From: Corynebacterium oculi
Lineage (GTDB): Bacteria; Actinomycetota; Actinomycetes; Mycobacteriales; Mycobacteriaceae
Direction of reading: 5' to 3'
DNA: 64,000 nt
NCBI RefSeq assembly: GCF_001412105.1
Contig: NZ_LKST01000001.1
Coordinates: forward strand, 620,001 to 684,000
The translations under genes were made by a program, and so were the position numbers. A model generated the notes under the pieces. The model did no database searches and was not told the DNA's origin. It saw only the letters and a list, made by a program, of their open reading frames with translations. Below are positions 8,135 to 16,571 of the stretch, piece by piece (within the stretch, counting starts at the first letter, position 1; every line of letters begins with the position of its first letter).

Positions 8135-8833
8135 ATATGTCCGATAATGCCCACCGCTTCCTACATTCTTTACGGGGATGCTGTGGAATTTCTGGATGAT
8201 ATTGCCGTGTTTCTATTTTTCTTTTCATTTTTGTATACTTATCTTTCCTCGGATATTCGGTTGGATACTTGTTAAGACTATCCGGTCGAGACCTGGGGAA
8301 GGGATCGTCATAAAATTATTTCCTCAGAGTCGGCTCATTGTTTTTACTATCTTTAGTTGTAGGGATGATGTATATTTTGGGCGATATCTATGCGGGAAAT
8401 GGATTTGATATTGGATTGCTTTCGCCTACTTATCCTTATATAGGATTGGAGATTGTGGATATTGTTGGCTTCACTGGATTTGGTATTATATACTGCCATG
8501 TGAAGTGAGATTCATTTTCTGTTAAGCCATTCAATAATTACAGCTTAATTCCAGTTGCTGTCAATTTGATGGAAAATAACAAGGCTCTATTCGTTAAAAC
8601 ATTTAAGCTTAAGGGTAAGTGGGAGGTGGGGAAGGGAAAGTTCTTATCCTATAAAAAGCATGGCGTGGTTGAAGGGTTTACTGGTTGGGTTATTAATCCT
8701 ATCGTGTATGGTCCGTTGGGGCATGAAGGAGTTGTTGGATTGATAAGGGCTGGAAGGTTGCTTTCGGGTGGGTAGATGTCACGGTAGAAAATTTTGAATG
8801 GAGGACCTCATGTAGATAGAAAACGTCCCCGTT

Positions 8834-9336
8834 GTGGGTATGGCCGTAAACAATCCAACGGATTGGACTACCCTTGCCATATTTGGATTAACATTCCTGC
8901 TTTTCGTGCCCCCTTGGCTGGCGTATGGAAACCCATTAAAGCTATCCAAATCGGTCAGGCGTGCCATTCTCCTCTTGGGTGCACCCACAGTGTTTGCGTT
9001 CGGTATATGGGTGCTGCCCTTACACCGGAAGATAATATTGATACCGTGGATCTCAGTGAATACCTGAATACGCTTGATGCTCTCTATCGGCTTGAGGGGA
9101 TTGAGGCGGAAACCGGTGGGGCGGTGGTTGATCTTCCCTATAGCGGCCGCTCAAAAACCTATTCTTTTACTTTCAGCGCCTCTCCCAGAGGAGAGGAGGA
9201 GGGGTGCAAAGGAACCGTTCGGTTTGAGCGGAGGAATGTACGCAGTGATCGGACCAAAAATGTGTATGCCTCGGTGTGGGCGGCCTGCCCCAGTGATGGT
9301 GATCGGGGCCGGTGGATTTTACAGCACGCCCCCTAG
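8834..9336 (+). pseudogene. Membrane-anchored hypothetical protein, frameshifted
   Basis: The first frame, from GTG 8834 or ATG 8840, encodes an N-terminal membrane region (TTLAIFGLTFLLFVPPWLAY and ILLLGAPTVFAFGIWVLPL) and ends at 9067 in an unlikely tail. A second frame gives a soluble domain beginning LTPEDNIDTVDLSEYLN, with a conserved-looking SGRSKTYSFTFSASP and two Cys, to a stop at 9334-9336. Adding one C to the CCC run near 9013-9016 joins them as VLPLTPEDNID. GC rises again from about 9050. I do not recognise the family. Its place behind the immunity-like genes suggests another accessory cargo gene. The stop overlaps that of sdaA on the other strand. Confidence 0.5.
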
Positions 9337-10730
9337 CACTCCGTAAAGCTCACCGGCAGTCCCAGGGTCACGGCCAGGCCTCCGGCGGCGGTTTCCTTGT
9401 ATTTGGTGAGCATGTCGCGCCCCGTCTCGGCCATGGTGCTTACCACCTCGTCTAGGCTCACCCGGTGGGTTCCGTTGCCCAGCTTGGCCAGGCGGGCGGC
9501 GTTGATGGATTTTACGGCTCCGATGGCGTTGCGTTCGATGCAGGGGATCTGCACGAGTCCGCCCACGGGGTCGCAGGTAAGCCCGAGGTTGTGTTCCAGA
9601 CCGATCTCCGCCGCGCAGGTCACCTGTTGGGGGGTGCCGCTGAGGACGGCGCAGAGTCCGGCGGCTGCCATGGCGGAGGCGGAGCCTACCTCGCCCTGGC
9701 AGCCCACCTCGGCTCCGGAGATGGAGGCGTTTTCCTTGATGATCGCCCCCACGGCCCCGGCGCTGAGCAGGAATTCTCTGGCCTTGGTGGCGGTGAAGTC
9801 ATCGAGGAAGTCCCGTGCGTAGTGCATCACGGCGGGGATGATCCCGGCGGCGCCGTTGGTGGGGGCGGTGATCACGCGCCCGCCGGCGGCGTTTTCTTCA
9901 TTGACGGCCAGGGCGTAGAGGTTGGACCATTCCATTGCGCCGAATCCGGCGGCGTTCTTTTCTTGTTCCTGGAGTAGGTGTTCGTAGACCTCGGGGGCGC
10001 GGCGTACCACGGAGAGCCCGCCGGGGAGGATGCCTCGGGTGGAGATGCCTGCGGTGACGCATTGGCGCATGGTGCGCCATACGTGGTCGAGGTGCTCGTT
10101 GACCACGGCGATGTCGCCGTGCAGGGCCTCCTCGTTGGCGGCCATGACCTCCGCCACGCTTTTTCCGCTGGCCTGGCACTGGGTGAGGAGTTCCTCGGCG
10201 GTGTTAAAGGGGTAGGGCACGGGGGTTTCGGTGGCCTGGGTGGATGCCCCGGAGCCAAGGCCGCCCTCGCTGTCGATCTGTTCGCGTAGTTCCGCGCCGG
10301 TGAGGATGAAGCCGCCGCCCACGGAGTAGTAGTCCTGGGTGAGCAGGGGCTGTCCGTGGGTGTCCAGGGCGGTGAAGATCATGCCGTTGGGGTGGAGTTC
10401 CAGGGCCACGGGGTTGAAGTCGATCTCGTAGGGGTAGGTGCCTGCGGGCCCGGTGGCGGTGCCTACTACGGCCACGGCTTCCCCGGGGGCGGGGGAGACG
10501 TCGGAGGGAACCGTGACGGGGTCGTACCCGGCGAGGCCGAGGATCACGGCGCGGTCGGTGCCGTGGCCGCGCCCGGTGGCGGCCAGGGAGCCGCGCAGTT
10601 CCACGCGAATGGTGGCGGGGGCGTCGTCAAGCCTTCGCGTGAACGCGAGGGCGGCGCGCATGGGGCCGACGGTGTGGGAGGAGGAGGGGCCAATGCCGAT
10701 GCTGAAGAGATCGACAACGCTAATGGTCAT
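9333..10730 (-). CDS. sdaA: L-serine ammonia-lyase, single-chain, iron-sulfur dependent
   Basis: A 465-residue enzyme converting L-serine to pyruvate and ammonia in the cytoplasm. The N-terminal beta domain shows [18 protein letters not shown] at residues 9-26. The C-terminal alpha domain carries the [4Fe-4S] cysteines in [20 protein letters not shown] and QIPCIERNA, with the [11 protein letters not shown] loop upstream. Both domains are in one chain, as in other corynebacteria. Start ATG at 10730; 72 nt separate it from the end of the FMN reductase gene on the same strand, so it may have its own promoter. Its stop overlaps the end of the hypothetical gene on the plus strand. Confidence 0.96.
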   Translation of the reverse strand: MTISVVDLFSIGIGPSSSHTVGPMRAALAFTRRLDDAPATIRVELRGSLAATGRGHGTDRAVILGLAGYDPVTVPSDVSPAPGEAVAVVGTATGPAGTYPYEIDFNPVALELHPNGMIFTALDTHGQPLLTQDYYSVGGGFILTGAELREQIDSEGGLGSGASTQATETPVPYPFNTAEELLTQCQASGKSVAEVMAANEEALHGDIAVVNEHLDHVWRTMRQCVTAGISTRGILPGGLSVVRRAPEVYEHLLQEQEKNAAGFGAMEWSNLYALAVNEENAAGGRVITAPTNGAAGIIPAVMHYARDFLDDFTATKAREFLLSAGAVGAIIKENASISGAEVGCQGEVGSASAMAAAGLCAVLSGTPQQVTCAAEIGLEHNLGLTCDPVGGLVQIPCIERNAIGAVKSINAARLAKLGNGTHRVSLDEVVSTMAETGRDMLTKYKETAAGGLAVTLGLPVSFTEC

Positions 10731-10802
10731 GGAGAACCCTTCAAATCAGGTTGAGGTCACAGATCCTCCACGACGTTACATGGTTACCGTCGCATGTGTG
10801 GC

Positions 10803-11408
10803 TTAGGCCCCACTGTGCTGGCCGAGCAATCCGAGGAAGGATTCCTCGGGAGCGGACTGGGTGGGCACGGCCCCGGCTACGGCCTGGGCGAGTTCCCCTC
10901 CGGCCTTCTCGATGCGCTTGGTCAGCGCCCCGGAGTGGCTGCCGCCGAAGTCCTCCGTGGCGGCAAAGATACCGGTGGGCATGATGGTGGCGCGCAGGTA
11001 ACTAAACAGGGGCCGCAGGGAATAATCCAGCACGAGGGAGTGGCGGGGAGAGCCTGCCGTGGCGGCGATCACGGTGGGTTTGCCCACGATGGCCTGGGTA
11101 TCCAGGGTGTCGAAGAACATCTTGAACAGCCCCGAGTAGCTGGCCTTGAACACGGGGGTGACCACGATGAGCCCATCGGCCCCCGTTACCTGCTCGATGG
11201 CCTCTTGCAGGGCGGGGGTGAGCAGGCCGCCGCTGGTCATCGCCCCGGCGAGGTCGGAGGCGAGGTCGCGCAGTTCGATGGTGATGAGTTGCACCTCGTG
11301 GCCCGCGTGGCCCAATTGCTTGGAGGTGGCCTGGGCAATCTGCTCCGCTATTAGCCGGGTGGTGGACGGAGTGGACAGTCCTGCGGTAATGGCGGTGAGT
11401 GTGTACAT
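10803..11408 (-). CDS. NADPH-dependent FMN reductase, CE1759-like
   Basis: A 201-residue flavodoxin-like reductase. The N-terminal nucleotide/FMN-binding loop is seen around ITAGLSTPSTTRLIAEQI, and the flavin-contact motif as TPVFKASYSGLFKMFFDTL; GKPTVIAATAGSPRH follows. It lies 51 nt downstream of a luciferase-like monooxygenase on the same strand, the arrangement known in corynebacteria as the CE1758/CE1759 pair. It probably supplies reduced FMN to the monooxygenase in the cytoplasm. The substrate of the pair is not evident from sequence. Confidence 0.88.
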   Translation of the reverse strand: MYTLTAITAGLSTPSTTRLIAEQIAQATSKQLGHAGHEVQLITIELRDLASDLAGAMTSGGLLTPALQEAIEQVTGADGLIVVTPVFKASYSGLFKMFFDTLDTQAIVGKPTVIAATAGSPRHSLVLDYSLRPLFSYLRATIMPTGIFAATEDFGGSHSGALTKRIEKAGGELAQAVAGAVPTQSAPEESFLGLLGQHSGA

Positions 11409-11459
11409 GGTGTGCTTCTCCTCAATGGCGTATCGCGGGGTGGTGCCAGTGTATGCGAG

Positions 11460-12608
11460 TTAGCTGCGGCTCCCCGTGTTTTCTTTCTCGGCGGTGGGTG
11501 CGCCGGGGCTGACCTGGAAGTGTGGGTTGCTGCGGGAGGTATCCTTAAGCAGGCTGGTGTGGGTCGGGGGATCGGAGGGAACGTGCTCGGGGCGACGTTC
11601 CTCCATGCGGCGGCGCACCTCCGGCACGACGTCCCGGCCCAGCCTCTCCACCTGATCCAGTACCACCTCCAGGGGCAGGCCGGCGTGATCCACGAGGAAG
11701 AGTTGGCGCTGGTAATCACCTACCCAGTCAGCGAACTGCATGGTGCGCTCGATGGCCTGCTCGGCGGTACCCACTGTCAGCGGGGTCATCTCGGTGAACT
11801 CCTCCAGGGAGGGGCCGTGCCCATACACGGGGGCGTTATCAAAGTAGGGGCGGAATTGCTTTTTCGCCTCGGCCTCGGAATCCGCCAGGAACACGTGTCC
11901 GCCGAGGCCCACGATGGCCTGGTCGGCGCGGCCGTGCCCGAAGGCCTCGAAGCGGCGTCGATAGTTATGCACCATGGAGGCGGTGTGTTCCTTGTTCCAG
12001 AAGATGTTGTTGTGGAAGAAGCCGTCTCCGTAGAAGGCCGCCTGCTCCGCGATCTGCGGGGAGCGGATGGAGCCGTGCCATACGAAGGGCGGGACGTCAT
12101 CGAGAGGCCACGGGGTTGAGGTATAGCCGTGCAGCGGGGTGCGGAACTTGCCCTCCCAGTTCACGGTGCGCTCGCGCCACAGCCTGCGCAACAGGTGATA
12201 ATTCTCCACCGCGAGGAGTATTCCCTGGCGGATGTCCTTGCCAAACCACGGGTACACCGGGCCGCTATTGCCGCGCCCGAGCATGAGGTCATTGCGGCCG
12301 CCGGAAAGATGCTGGAGGAAGGCGTAATCCTCCGCGATCTTCACGGGATCGTTGGTGGTGATCAGCGTGGTGGAGGTGGAAAGCCGCAGCCGCGTGGTCT
12401 TGGCGGCGATGTAGGCCAGGTGGGTGGTGGGGGAGGAGGGAACGAAGGGCGGGTTGTGGTGTTCCCCGGTGGCAAAGACGTCCAAGCCCACTTCTTCCGC
12501 CTTGAGGGCGATGGCGGTGATGGCCTCGATGCGCTCGGCCTCGCTGGGGGTGCGGCCGGTGGTGGGGTCCTGGGTGACGTCTCCTACGCTCATGATTCCG
12601 AATTGCAT
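11460..12608 (-). CDS. Luciferase-like FMN-dependent monooxygenase, CE1758-like
   Basis: A 382-residue LLM-class flavoprotein. It starts with MQFGIMSVGDV (first TIM-barrel strand), has the substrate/flavin pocket residues GEHHNPPFVPSSPTTHLAYIA and LMLGRGNSG, and ends in a polar disordered tail after RRRMEERRPEHVP. It is upstream of and co-directional with the FMN reductase, forming a two-component monooxygenase system. The TGACATGTCA palindrome 56 nt upstream of its start could be an operator, possibly for the TetR-type gene just beyond. Function of the family is not defined; desulfonation or degradation of a small organic substrate is plausible only by analogy. Confidence 0.88.
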   Translation of the reverse strand: MQFGIMSVGDVTQDPTTGRTPSEAERIEAITAIALKAEEVGLDVFATGEHHNPPFVPSSPTTHLAYIAAKTTRLRLSTSTTLITTNDPVKIAEDYAFLQHLSGGRNDLMLGRGNSGPVYPWFGKDIRQGILLAVENYHLLRRLWRERTVNWEGKFRTPLHGYTSTPWPLDDVPPFVWHGSIRSPQIAEQAAFYGDGFFHNNIFWNKEHTASMVHNYRRRFEAFGHGRADQAIVGLGGHVFLADSEAEAKKQFRPYFDNAPVYGHGPSLEEFTEMTPLTVGTAEQAIERTMQFADWVGDYQRQLFLVDHAGLPLEVVLDQVERLGRDVVPEVRRRMEERRPEHVPSDPPTHTSLLKDTSRSNPHFQVSPGAPTAEKENTGSRS

Positions 12609-12663
12609 GATCTTGTTCCTTACTTCCTGTCGATCCTGGAGGCTCTAATCACGAGCCCTTCTA

Positions 12664-12673
12664 TGACATGTCA
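12664..12673. promoter_or_regulatory. Palindrome TGACATGTCA, possible TetR operator
   Basis: A perfect 10-bp palindrome stands between the TetR-type gene and the monooxygenase start, the only such element in this 117-bp gap. It could be bound by the adjacent regulator. No second copy was noticed in front of the divergent ATPase/YhgE operon, so the assignment is weak. Confidence 0.35.
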
Positions 12674-12725
12674 ACAAAACCCTGCCCGGCCTATTCCCGA
12701 CCTATGCGCCCCATTCCCTCGCCTC

Positions 12726-13346
12726 CTATTCTCGCGCGCTGCGGCCTCGTGTGCCGTGGCCTTGTGTACCCGCCTGGCCCAGGGTGTGCTGGTGATCCAG
12801 GTATGCCGCCACCAACTGCGCGGTGACATCGGAATTGAGGCTGCGCACGCCGGGAACCGGGGGCCGGGTGAGTACGGCGAGTTGGGTAATGAACTCATGG
12901 GCCAGGAGGTCGGGGGAAACAAGGCCGTGATGCGCGGCGACGTCCAGGATGGCCTGCGTGCGCTGGCGTACCAGCGCGCGGTGCCGGGCCCCCTCCTCGC
13001 CCAGCTCCTCCAGGGGGGCGGGGGCAAGGGCGGGGATCAGCGCGCCGGTGCCGAGATCGACGAGGGAGAGGACGAAGCCTCGCCACGTTTGATCGGCGCG
13101 GGAGGGGTCGGCGGAGAGCCTGGTGAGGGTGTCTAGTTCGATGGTCTCTACCACTTCCAGGAGATAAAAGGAGCAGGTGAGGATGAGTGCCGCGCGGCCG
13201 GGAAAGTTGCGGTAGACCGTGGCAATTCCCACCTGGGCGCGTTCGGCTACGCGCTCCATGGTGACCTCGGCGGGGTGATGGGTGCGGAAGAGATCGCAGG
13301 CGGCGTCGATAATGCGTTGCCTGCGTTCGCGGGCGTCGGTGCGCAC
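12726..13346 (-). CDS. TetR/AcrR-family transcriptional regulator
   Basis: A 206-residue regulator with an N-terminal helix-turn-helix (RIIDAACDLFRTHHPAEVTM then VAERAQVGIATVYRNFPGRA, about residues 10-50) and a variable ligand-binding domain. Start GTG at 13346 with GGGAGG upstream. It is divergent from the ATPase/YhgE operon and co-directional with the flavin monooxygenase pair, so it could control either. The last ~15 residues are a basic Gly/Arg-rich tail of unknown meaning. Confidence 0.88.
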   Translation of the reverse strand: MRTDARERRQRIIDAACDLFRTHHPAEVTMERVAERAQVGIATVYRNFPGRAALILTCSFYLLEVVETIELDTLTRLSADPSRADQTWRGFVLSLVDLGTGALIPALAPAPLEELGEEGARHRALVRQRTQAILDVAAHHGLVSPDLLAHEFITQLAVLTRPPVPGVRSLNSDVTAQLVAAYLDHQHTLGQAGTQGHGTRGRSARE

Positions 13347-13455
13347 GGCGCGGGAGGCCTCCCTCGTGATATTGGGCCCGATGGGGCGGTGGGGGTGGGA
13401 TGATGGGGTGCTGCGGGTGCTTGCGGGTGAGGCGCGTGGCGTGGTTGCACACGGG

Positions 13456-13487
13456 TTGACACCGCACTGCCGCGCATGAAGTATAGA
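13456..13487 (+). promoter_or_regulatory. Promoter for the ATPase/YhgE operon
   Basis: TTGACA at 13456-13461 and TATAGA at 13482-13487 lie 20 nt apart, about 55 nt before the ATG at 13543. The -35 is a consensus match and the spacing is slightly long. Confidence 0.55.
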
Positions 13488-13542
13488 TCGGTGGGAAGTG
13501 AGAGTCTATCCTCCACTTGATCGCGAACAAGAGGAAGTCACC

Positions 13543-14469
13543 ATGAATGATGGGAGTACAGCCCGGCATCGCTCGGCCTTTACCCTCGCGGCCAACGAGG
13601 TGCGCGTGCAGGCCGAGCAGCCCGAGCCGGGGTGGAGCTTCTCCGTGGGGCCGGGGCTGACCCTGCTGCGCAACAGCCGCGAGAACTTTCACACGGCCTT
13701 AAGCCTCACCCTGGCGGGGCGGCGACGCCCCACCGCGGGTTCGGTCAGCCTCGACCACCGTGGGATCACCACGCAGCGCCATGCGGATCTCTTTAAACTT
13801 GTGGCGCTGGCCGGCGCCGCGGAGGTGGATACCCTCGACCGCATCGTTCCCGTGCGCGCCGTCCTGCGCGAACAGGTCAACTGGGCCAGCCCCTGGTGGA
13901 AGCATGTGGGCAAGGATCTGTGGGAGCACGATCTGGTGCGCCCCTGGCTGCAACCCCTGGGCCTGGACATCGACCTCGACGCCAAGGTGGGCGAGATTGA
14001 CCCGCATGATCGCTTCCGCCTGCGGGTGCTGCTGGCGCTCGTGGCCCGCAAGGACGCCGCGGTGCTTATCATGGATGACGTGGATCAGGTGCGGGATATG
14101 GAACTGCGCGACGAGATCCTCGCGGAGTTGCGGGAACTCTCGCTGAGCCTTCCGGTGGTGGCCTCCACGGTGAACCCAGACTTCTCCGGCCTGGCCACCA
14201 GGGTGATTGACCTGCGCGCTTCCGGCGAGGCTACCGGGGAAGGCAACGCGCACGGCGAAAGCGAAGAGCGGCACAGAGAACACAGCGGGCACGGTGGGCA
14301 CGGTGGGCACGGTCAACGCGGGTCCGGGGAGGCAGGCGGCACGCCCATGACTCCCGACACCCCGGCCGCGCCCGCCACGGCGATGACTGCCACAGCGATG
14401 ACCGCGCAGGATCGCGCCCGTATCCCGGCCCACCAGGATGAGATTCCTACCTTGTCGGAGGAAAACTGA
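13543..14469 (+). CDS. Degenerate ABC-type ATP-binding protein partnered with YhgE/Pip
   Basis: A 308-residue protein starting at ATG 13543 behind GAGGAAG. The fold resembles an ABC ATPase: a P-loop position (VGPGLTLLRNSRENF), a signature-loop position (IDPHDRFRLRVLLALVA) and a Walker B (DAAVLIMDDVDQV). The P-loop lacks GxxGxGKS/T and the LSGGQ signature is gone, so ATP hydrolysis is doubtful. After about residue 230 comes a His/Gly/Glu-rich stretch (GHGGHGGHGQ) and a low-complexity Thr/Ala segment. The stop overlaps the start of the YhgE gene (TGATG), showing tight coupling. It probably acts as a cytosolic partner of that membrane protein. Confidence 0.7.
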   Translation: MNDGSTARHRSAFTLAANEVRVQAEQPEPGWSFSVGPGLTLLRNSRENFHTALSLTLAGRRRPTAGSVSLDHRGITTQRHADLFKLVALAGAAEVDTLDRIVPVRAVLREQVNWASPWWKHVGKDLWEHDLVRPWLQPLGLDIDLDAKVGEIDPHDRFRLRVLLALVARKDAAVLIMDDVDQVRDMELRDEILAELRELSLSLPVVASTVNPDFSGLATRVIDLRASGEATGEGNAHGESEERHREHSGHGGHGGHGQRGSGEAGGTPMTPDTPAAPATAMTATAMTAQDRARIPAHQDEIPTLSEEN

Positions 14470-16565
14470 TGTCCCTGCTCCATATTGGTTCCGAGTTCCG
14501 GCGCTTTGGCCACGGGGTGCTCCCGCGCCTGGCGATCCTCGTGGTCACCTGCCTGCCGTTGGTCTTTGGCGGGCTCTTCGTGTGGGCCTACTATGACCCG
14601 ATCGGGCACATGGATAAACTCCCCGTGGCCCTGGTGAACTCCGATGAGGGAGCGCAGAGGGACGGTACCACCATCAACGCGGGGCAGCAGGTGGCGGAGA
14701 ACATGCTCCAATCCGATCAACTGGATTTCCACCTGGTTTCCGCCGATGACGCCAAGAGAGGCGTGACCCAGGGCGATTATTACTTCGCGGTGGAACTGCC
14801 CACCGATTTCTCCCAGGCCGCCGTGAGCGTGAACTCGGAGAACCCGCACAGCGCCAAGCTCAACGTGGCTCTGTACAACAACAACGGCTTCATTCCGACG
14901 ATGGTGGGTAACCAGGCCACCCTCATCATGCTTCAGGCTATCGACGCGGAGTTAGGCAAGCAGATCAGCAATCAACTCCTGGTGGGCTTCAACACCATCG
15001 GGGAGAAGATGGGGCAGGCCGTGGACGGCTCTCAGCAGCTTGCCGACGGCTCCACCACGGCCCGCGACGGTTCCCAGCAGCTTGCCGACGGCTCCACCAC
15101 GGCCCGCGACGGTTCCCAGCAGCTCACCGAGGGATCCGGCACGCTCACCGAGAAACTCGGGGAGGCCGATGCCGGCGCCCACAAACTCGCCGACGGTGCC
15201 GGACAGCTCGATGACGGTTTAAGCCGTGCCAAGGACGGCTCTCAGCAACTCGCGGACGGCCTGGGACAGCTCAGCGCGGGCACCGAGCGCCTGGCCGACG
15301 GCGCGGGTCAGGTCTCCGGCGGTGTGGATCAGGTGGTGGATAGCCTCAACGCCGTGGCCGGGGTGCAGCAAAACCTCGTGGGCCGCCTGGACAACGCCGC
15401 GGGCCTGCTGCGCGAGGCGAATCTTCCACCCACTAACGGTCTGGCCGCCGAAGTGGAGGGTCTCGCCGCGAGCATCCGGGAATCCGGGCTGAGCCAGGAT
15501 CGGCTCAACCAGTTGCTGCAACTCCAAGACGGCGCCCGGCAGATCGCGGATCAACTGGGCAACCCCGTGTCCGAATACCGCTCCGGCATGGATCGCGCCG
15601 CCAGCGCCTCGCAGGAACTCGCCGCCGGAATCTCCCAACTCAAGGACGGTTCCGCGCAGTTGAGAGTGGGGGCAAACACGCTTGCCGACGGCACCAGCCA
15701 GCTTGTCGAGGGCAGCCGACAACTCACCGTGGGCGCCACCGCCCTGCGTGATGGCCTGGTGACCCTGGATTCTGGGGCCGGTGACCTCGCCAATGGCCTG
15801 GGGCGGCTGGACGACGGCGCGGGCGAACTCAGCCTGCGCCTGGGCCAGGGAGCCTCCCAGGTACCCACCTGGGAGGGGCAGCGCCTTGACGACGCATCCA
15901 CCGCTGCCGGTCAACCCGTAGAACGGGAACTGGTGGATCAGGACGTGACCAAGTTTGGCGTGGGGCTCGCCCCCTTCTTCATGAGCCTGGCGCTATTTAT
16001 GGGCTCCTTCGCCATGTGGATGGTGCTGCGCCCCCTGCAACTGCGCGCCGTGGACTCGGGCACCAACCCCCTGCGCGCCGTGCTGGCCAGCTACCTCCCC
16101 GGTGTGATCGTGGGCCTGTCCCAGGCCACCATCGTGTGGGTGGTGCTGGAGTTCCTCATCGGGCTGAAGTCCGAGCACCCGATCCTCATGCTGGGCTGCA
16201 TGTGGGGGGTCTCGGCGGTATTCGTGGCGGTGAGCCAGATGATTAACGCCGTGGTGGGGGCCACCGCAGGGCGCGTGATCTGCATGATCTTCATGGCCGT
16301 GCAGCTCACCTCCTCGGGCGGGCTCTATCCGGTGGAAACGCAGCCCGCCTTCTTCGGCTGGGTGCACCCGGTTGACCCCATGACCTACAGCGTGAACCTC
16401 TTCCGCTACGCCATCCTGGGCGCGGAGGCCGGGGATCACCGCGCGATTACCGCCGTGGGCGTGCTGATCTTCGTGGGTGCACTCTCCTTGTTCCTCTCCT
16501 CGATGGCCGCGCGGCGGCACCGGGTAATCAAGCACAAGGATCTTCACCCGGAGTTGCAGGTATAA
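14469..16565 (+). CDS. YhgE/Pip-domain membrane protein
   Basis: A 698-residue protein. One N-terminal transmembrane segment (about 18-42, PRLAILVVTCLPLVFGGLF) is followed by the Pip extracellular domain (LPVALVNSDEG, residues ~55-65). A long coiled-coil region (about 185-475) is built of 7- and 14-residue units such as DGSQQLADGSTTA. About six C-terminal transmembrane segments follow (493-690, including LGCMWGVSAVFVAVSQM and TSSGGLYPVE). This is the topology of the YhgE/ABC-2-like export family. The coil includes two exact 42-bp DNA repeats. It is translationally coupled to the degenerate ATPase. Substrate unknown; relatives include phage-receptor and ESX-like envelope proteins. Confidence 0.9.
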   Translation: MSLLHIGSEFRRFGHGVLPRLAILVVTCLPLVFGGLFVWAYYDPIGHMDKLPVALVNSDEGAQRDGTTINAGQQVAENMLQSDQLDFHLVSADDAKRGVTQGDYYFAVELPTDFSQAAVSVNSENPHSAKLNVALYNNNGFIPTMVGNQATLIMLQAIDAELGKQISNQLLVGFNTIGEKMGQAVDGSQQLADGSTTARDGSQQLADGSTTARDGSQQLTEGSGTLTEKLGEADAGAHKLADGAGQLDDGLSRAKDGSQQLADGLGQLSAGTERLADGAGQVSGGVDQVVDSLNAVAGVQQNLVGRLDNAAGLLREANLPPTNGLAAEVEGLAASIRESGLSQDRLNQLLQLQDGARQIADQLGNPVSEYRSGMDRAASASQELAAGISQLKDGSAQLRVGANTLADGTSQLVEGSRQLTVGATALRDGLVTLDSGAGDLANGLGRLDDGAGELSLRLGQGASQVPTWEGQRLDDASTAAGQPVERELVDQDVTKFGVGLAPFFMSLALFMGSFAMWMVLRPLQLRAVDSGTNPLRAVLASYLPGVIVGLSQATIVWVVLEFLIGLKSEHPILMLGCMWGVSAVFVAVSQMINAVVGATAGRVICMIFMAVQLTSSGGLYPVETQPAFFGWVHPVDPMTYSVNLFRYAILGAEAGDHRAITAVGVLIFVGALSLFLSSMAARRHRVIKHKDLHPELQV
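15033..15116 (+). repeat. Two exact 42-bp tandem repeats within the YhgE coiled coil
   Basis: Units at 15033-15074 and 15075-15116 are identical and in frame, each encoding 14 residues (QQLADGSTTARDGS). A third, diverged unit begins at 15117. Copy number may vary by slippage without breaking the frame. Confidence 0.9.
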
Positions 16566-16571
16566 CCGGCA

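Larger units (their letters stand above)
7175..8775 (+). pseudogene. Second, decayed immunity-like paralogue interrupted by an IS element
   Basis: Fragments on both sides of the IS rebuild a relative of the preceding membrane gene. The N-terminal piece starts at GTG 7175 (VLRFLSILFLGFYV). After the IS come ILYGDAVEFLDDIAVFLFFF (frame of 8147), then GWILVKTIRSRPGEGIVI (frame of 8178), then VGSLFLLSLVVGMMYILGD (frame of 8365). That last frame continues through one in-frame TGA at 8506-8508 to YSLIPVAVNL and LKGKWEVGKG, ending at 8775. The matches to the intact-order gene are VGRASFFLSLFSG to VGSLFLLSLVVG, FFLIP to YSLIP, and RGEWEV to KGKWEV, in the same order and spacing. It has at least two frameshifts, one stop and the IS, so it is dead. 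Confidence 0.6.

Noticed and set aside
7226..8138. Target-site duplication for the IS.
   Set aside because: The flanks (GTAC and ATAT) do not match, and shifting the repeat boundary by one or two bases does not give a convincing TA or 3-4 bp duplication.
15033..15130. Tandem repeats as a possible CRISPR array.
   Set aside because: The units are contiguous without spacers, in frame, and lie inside a clear coding region.
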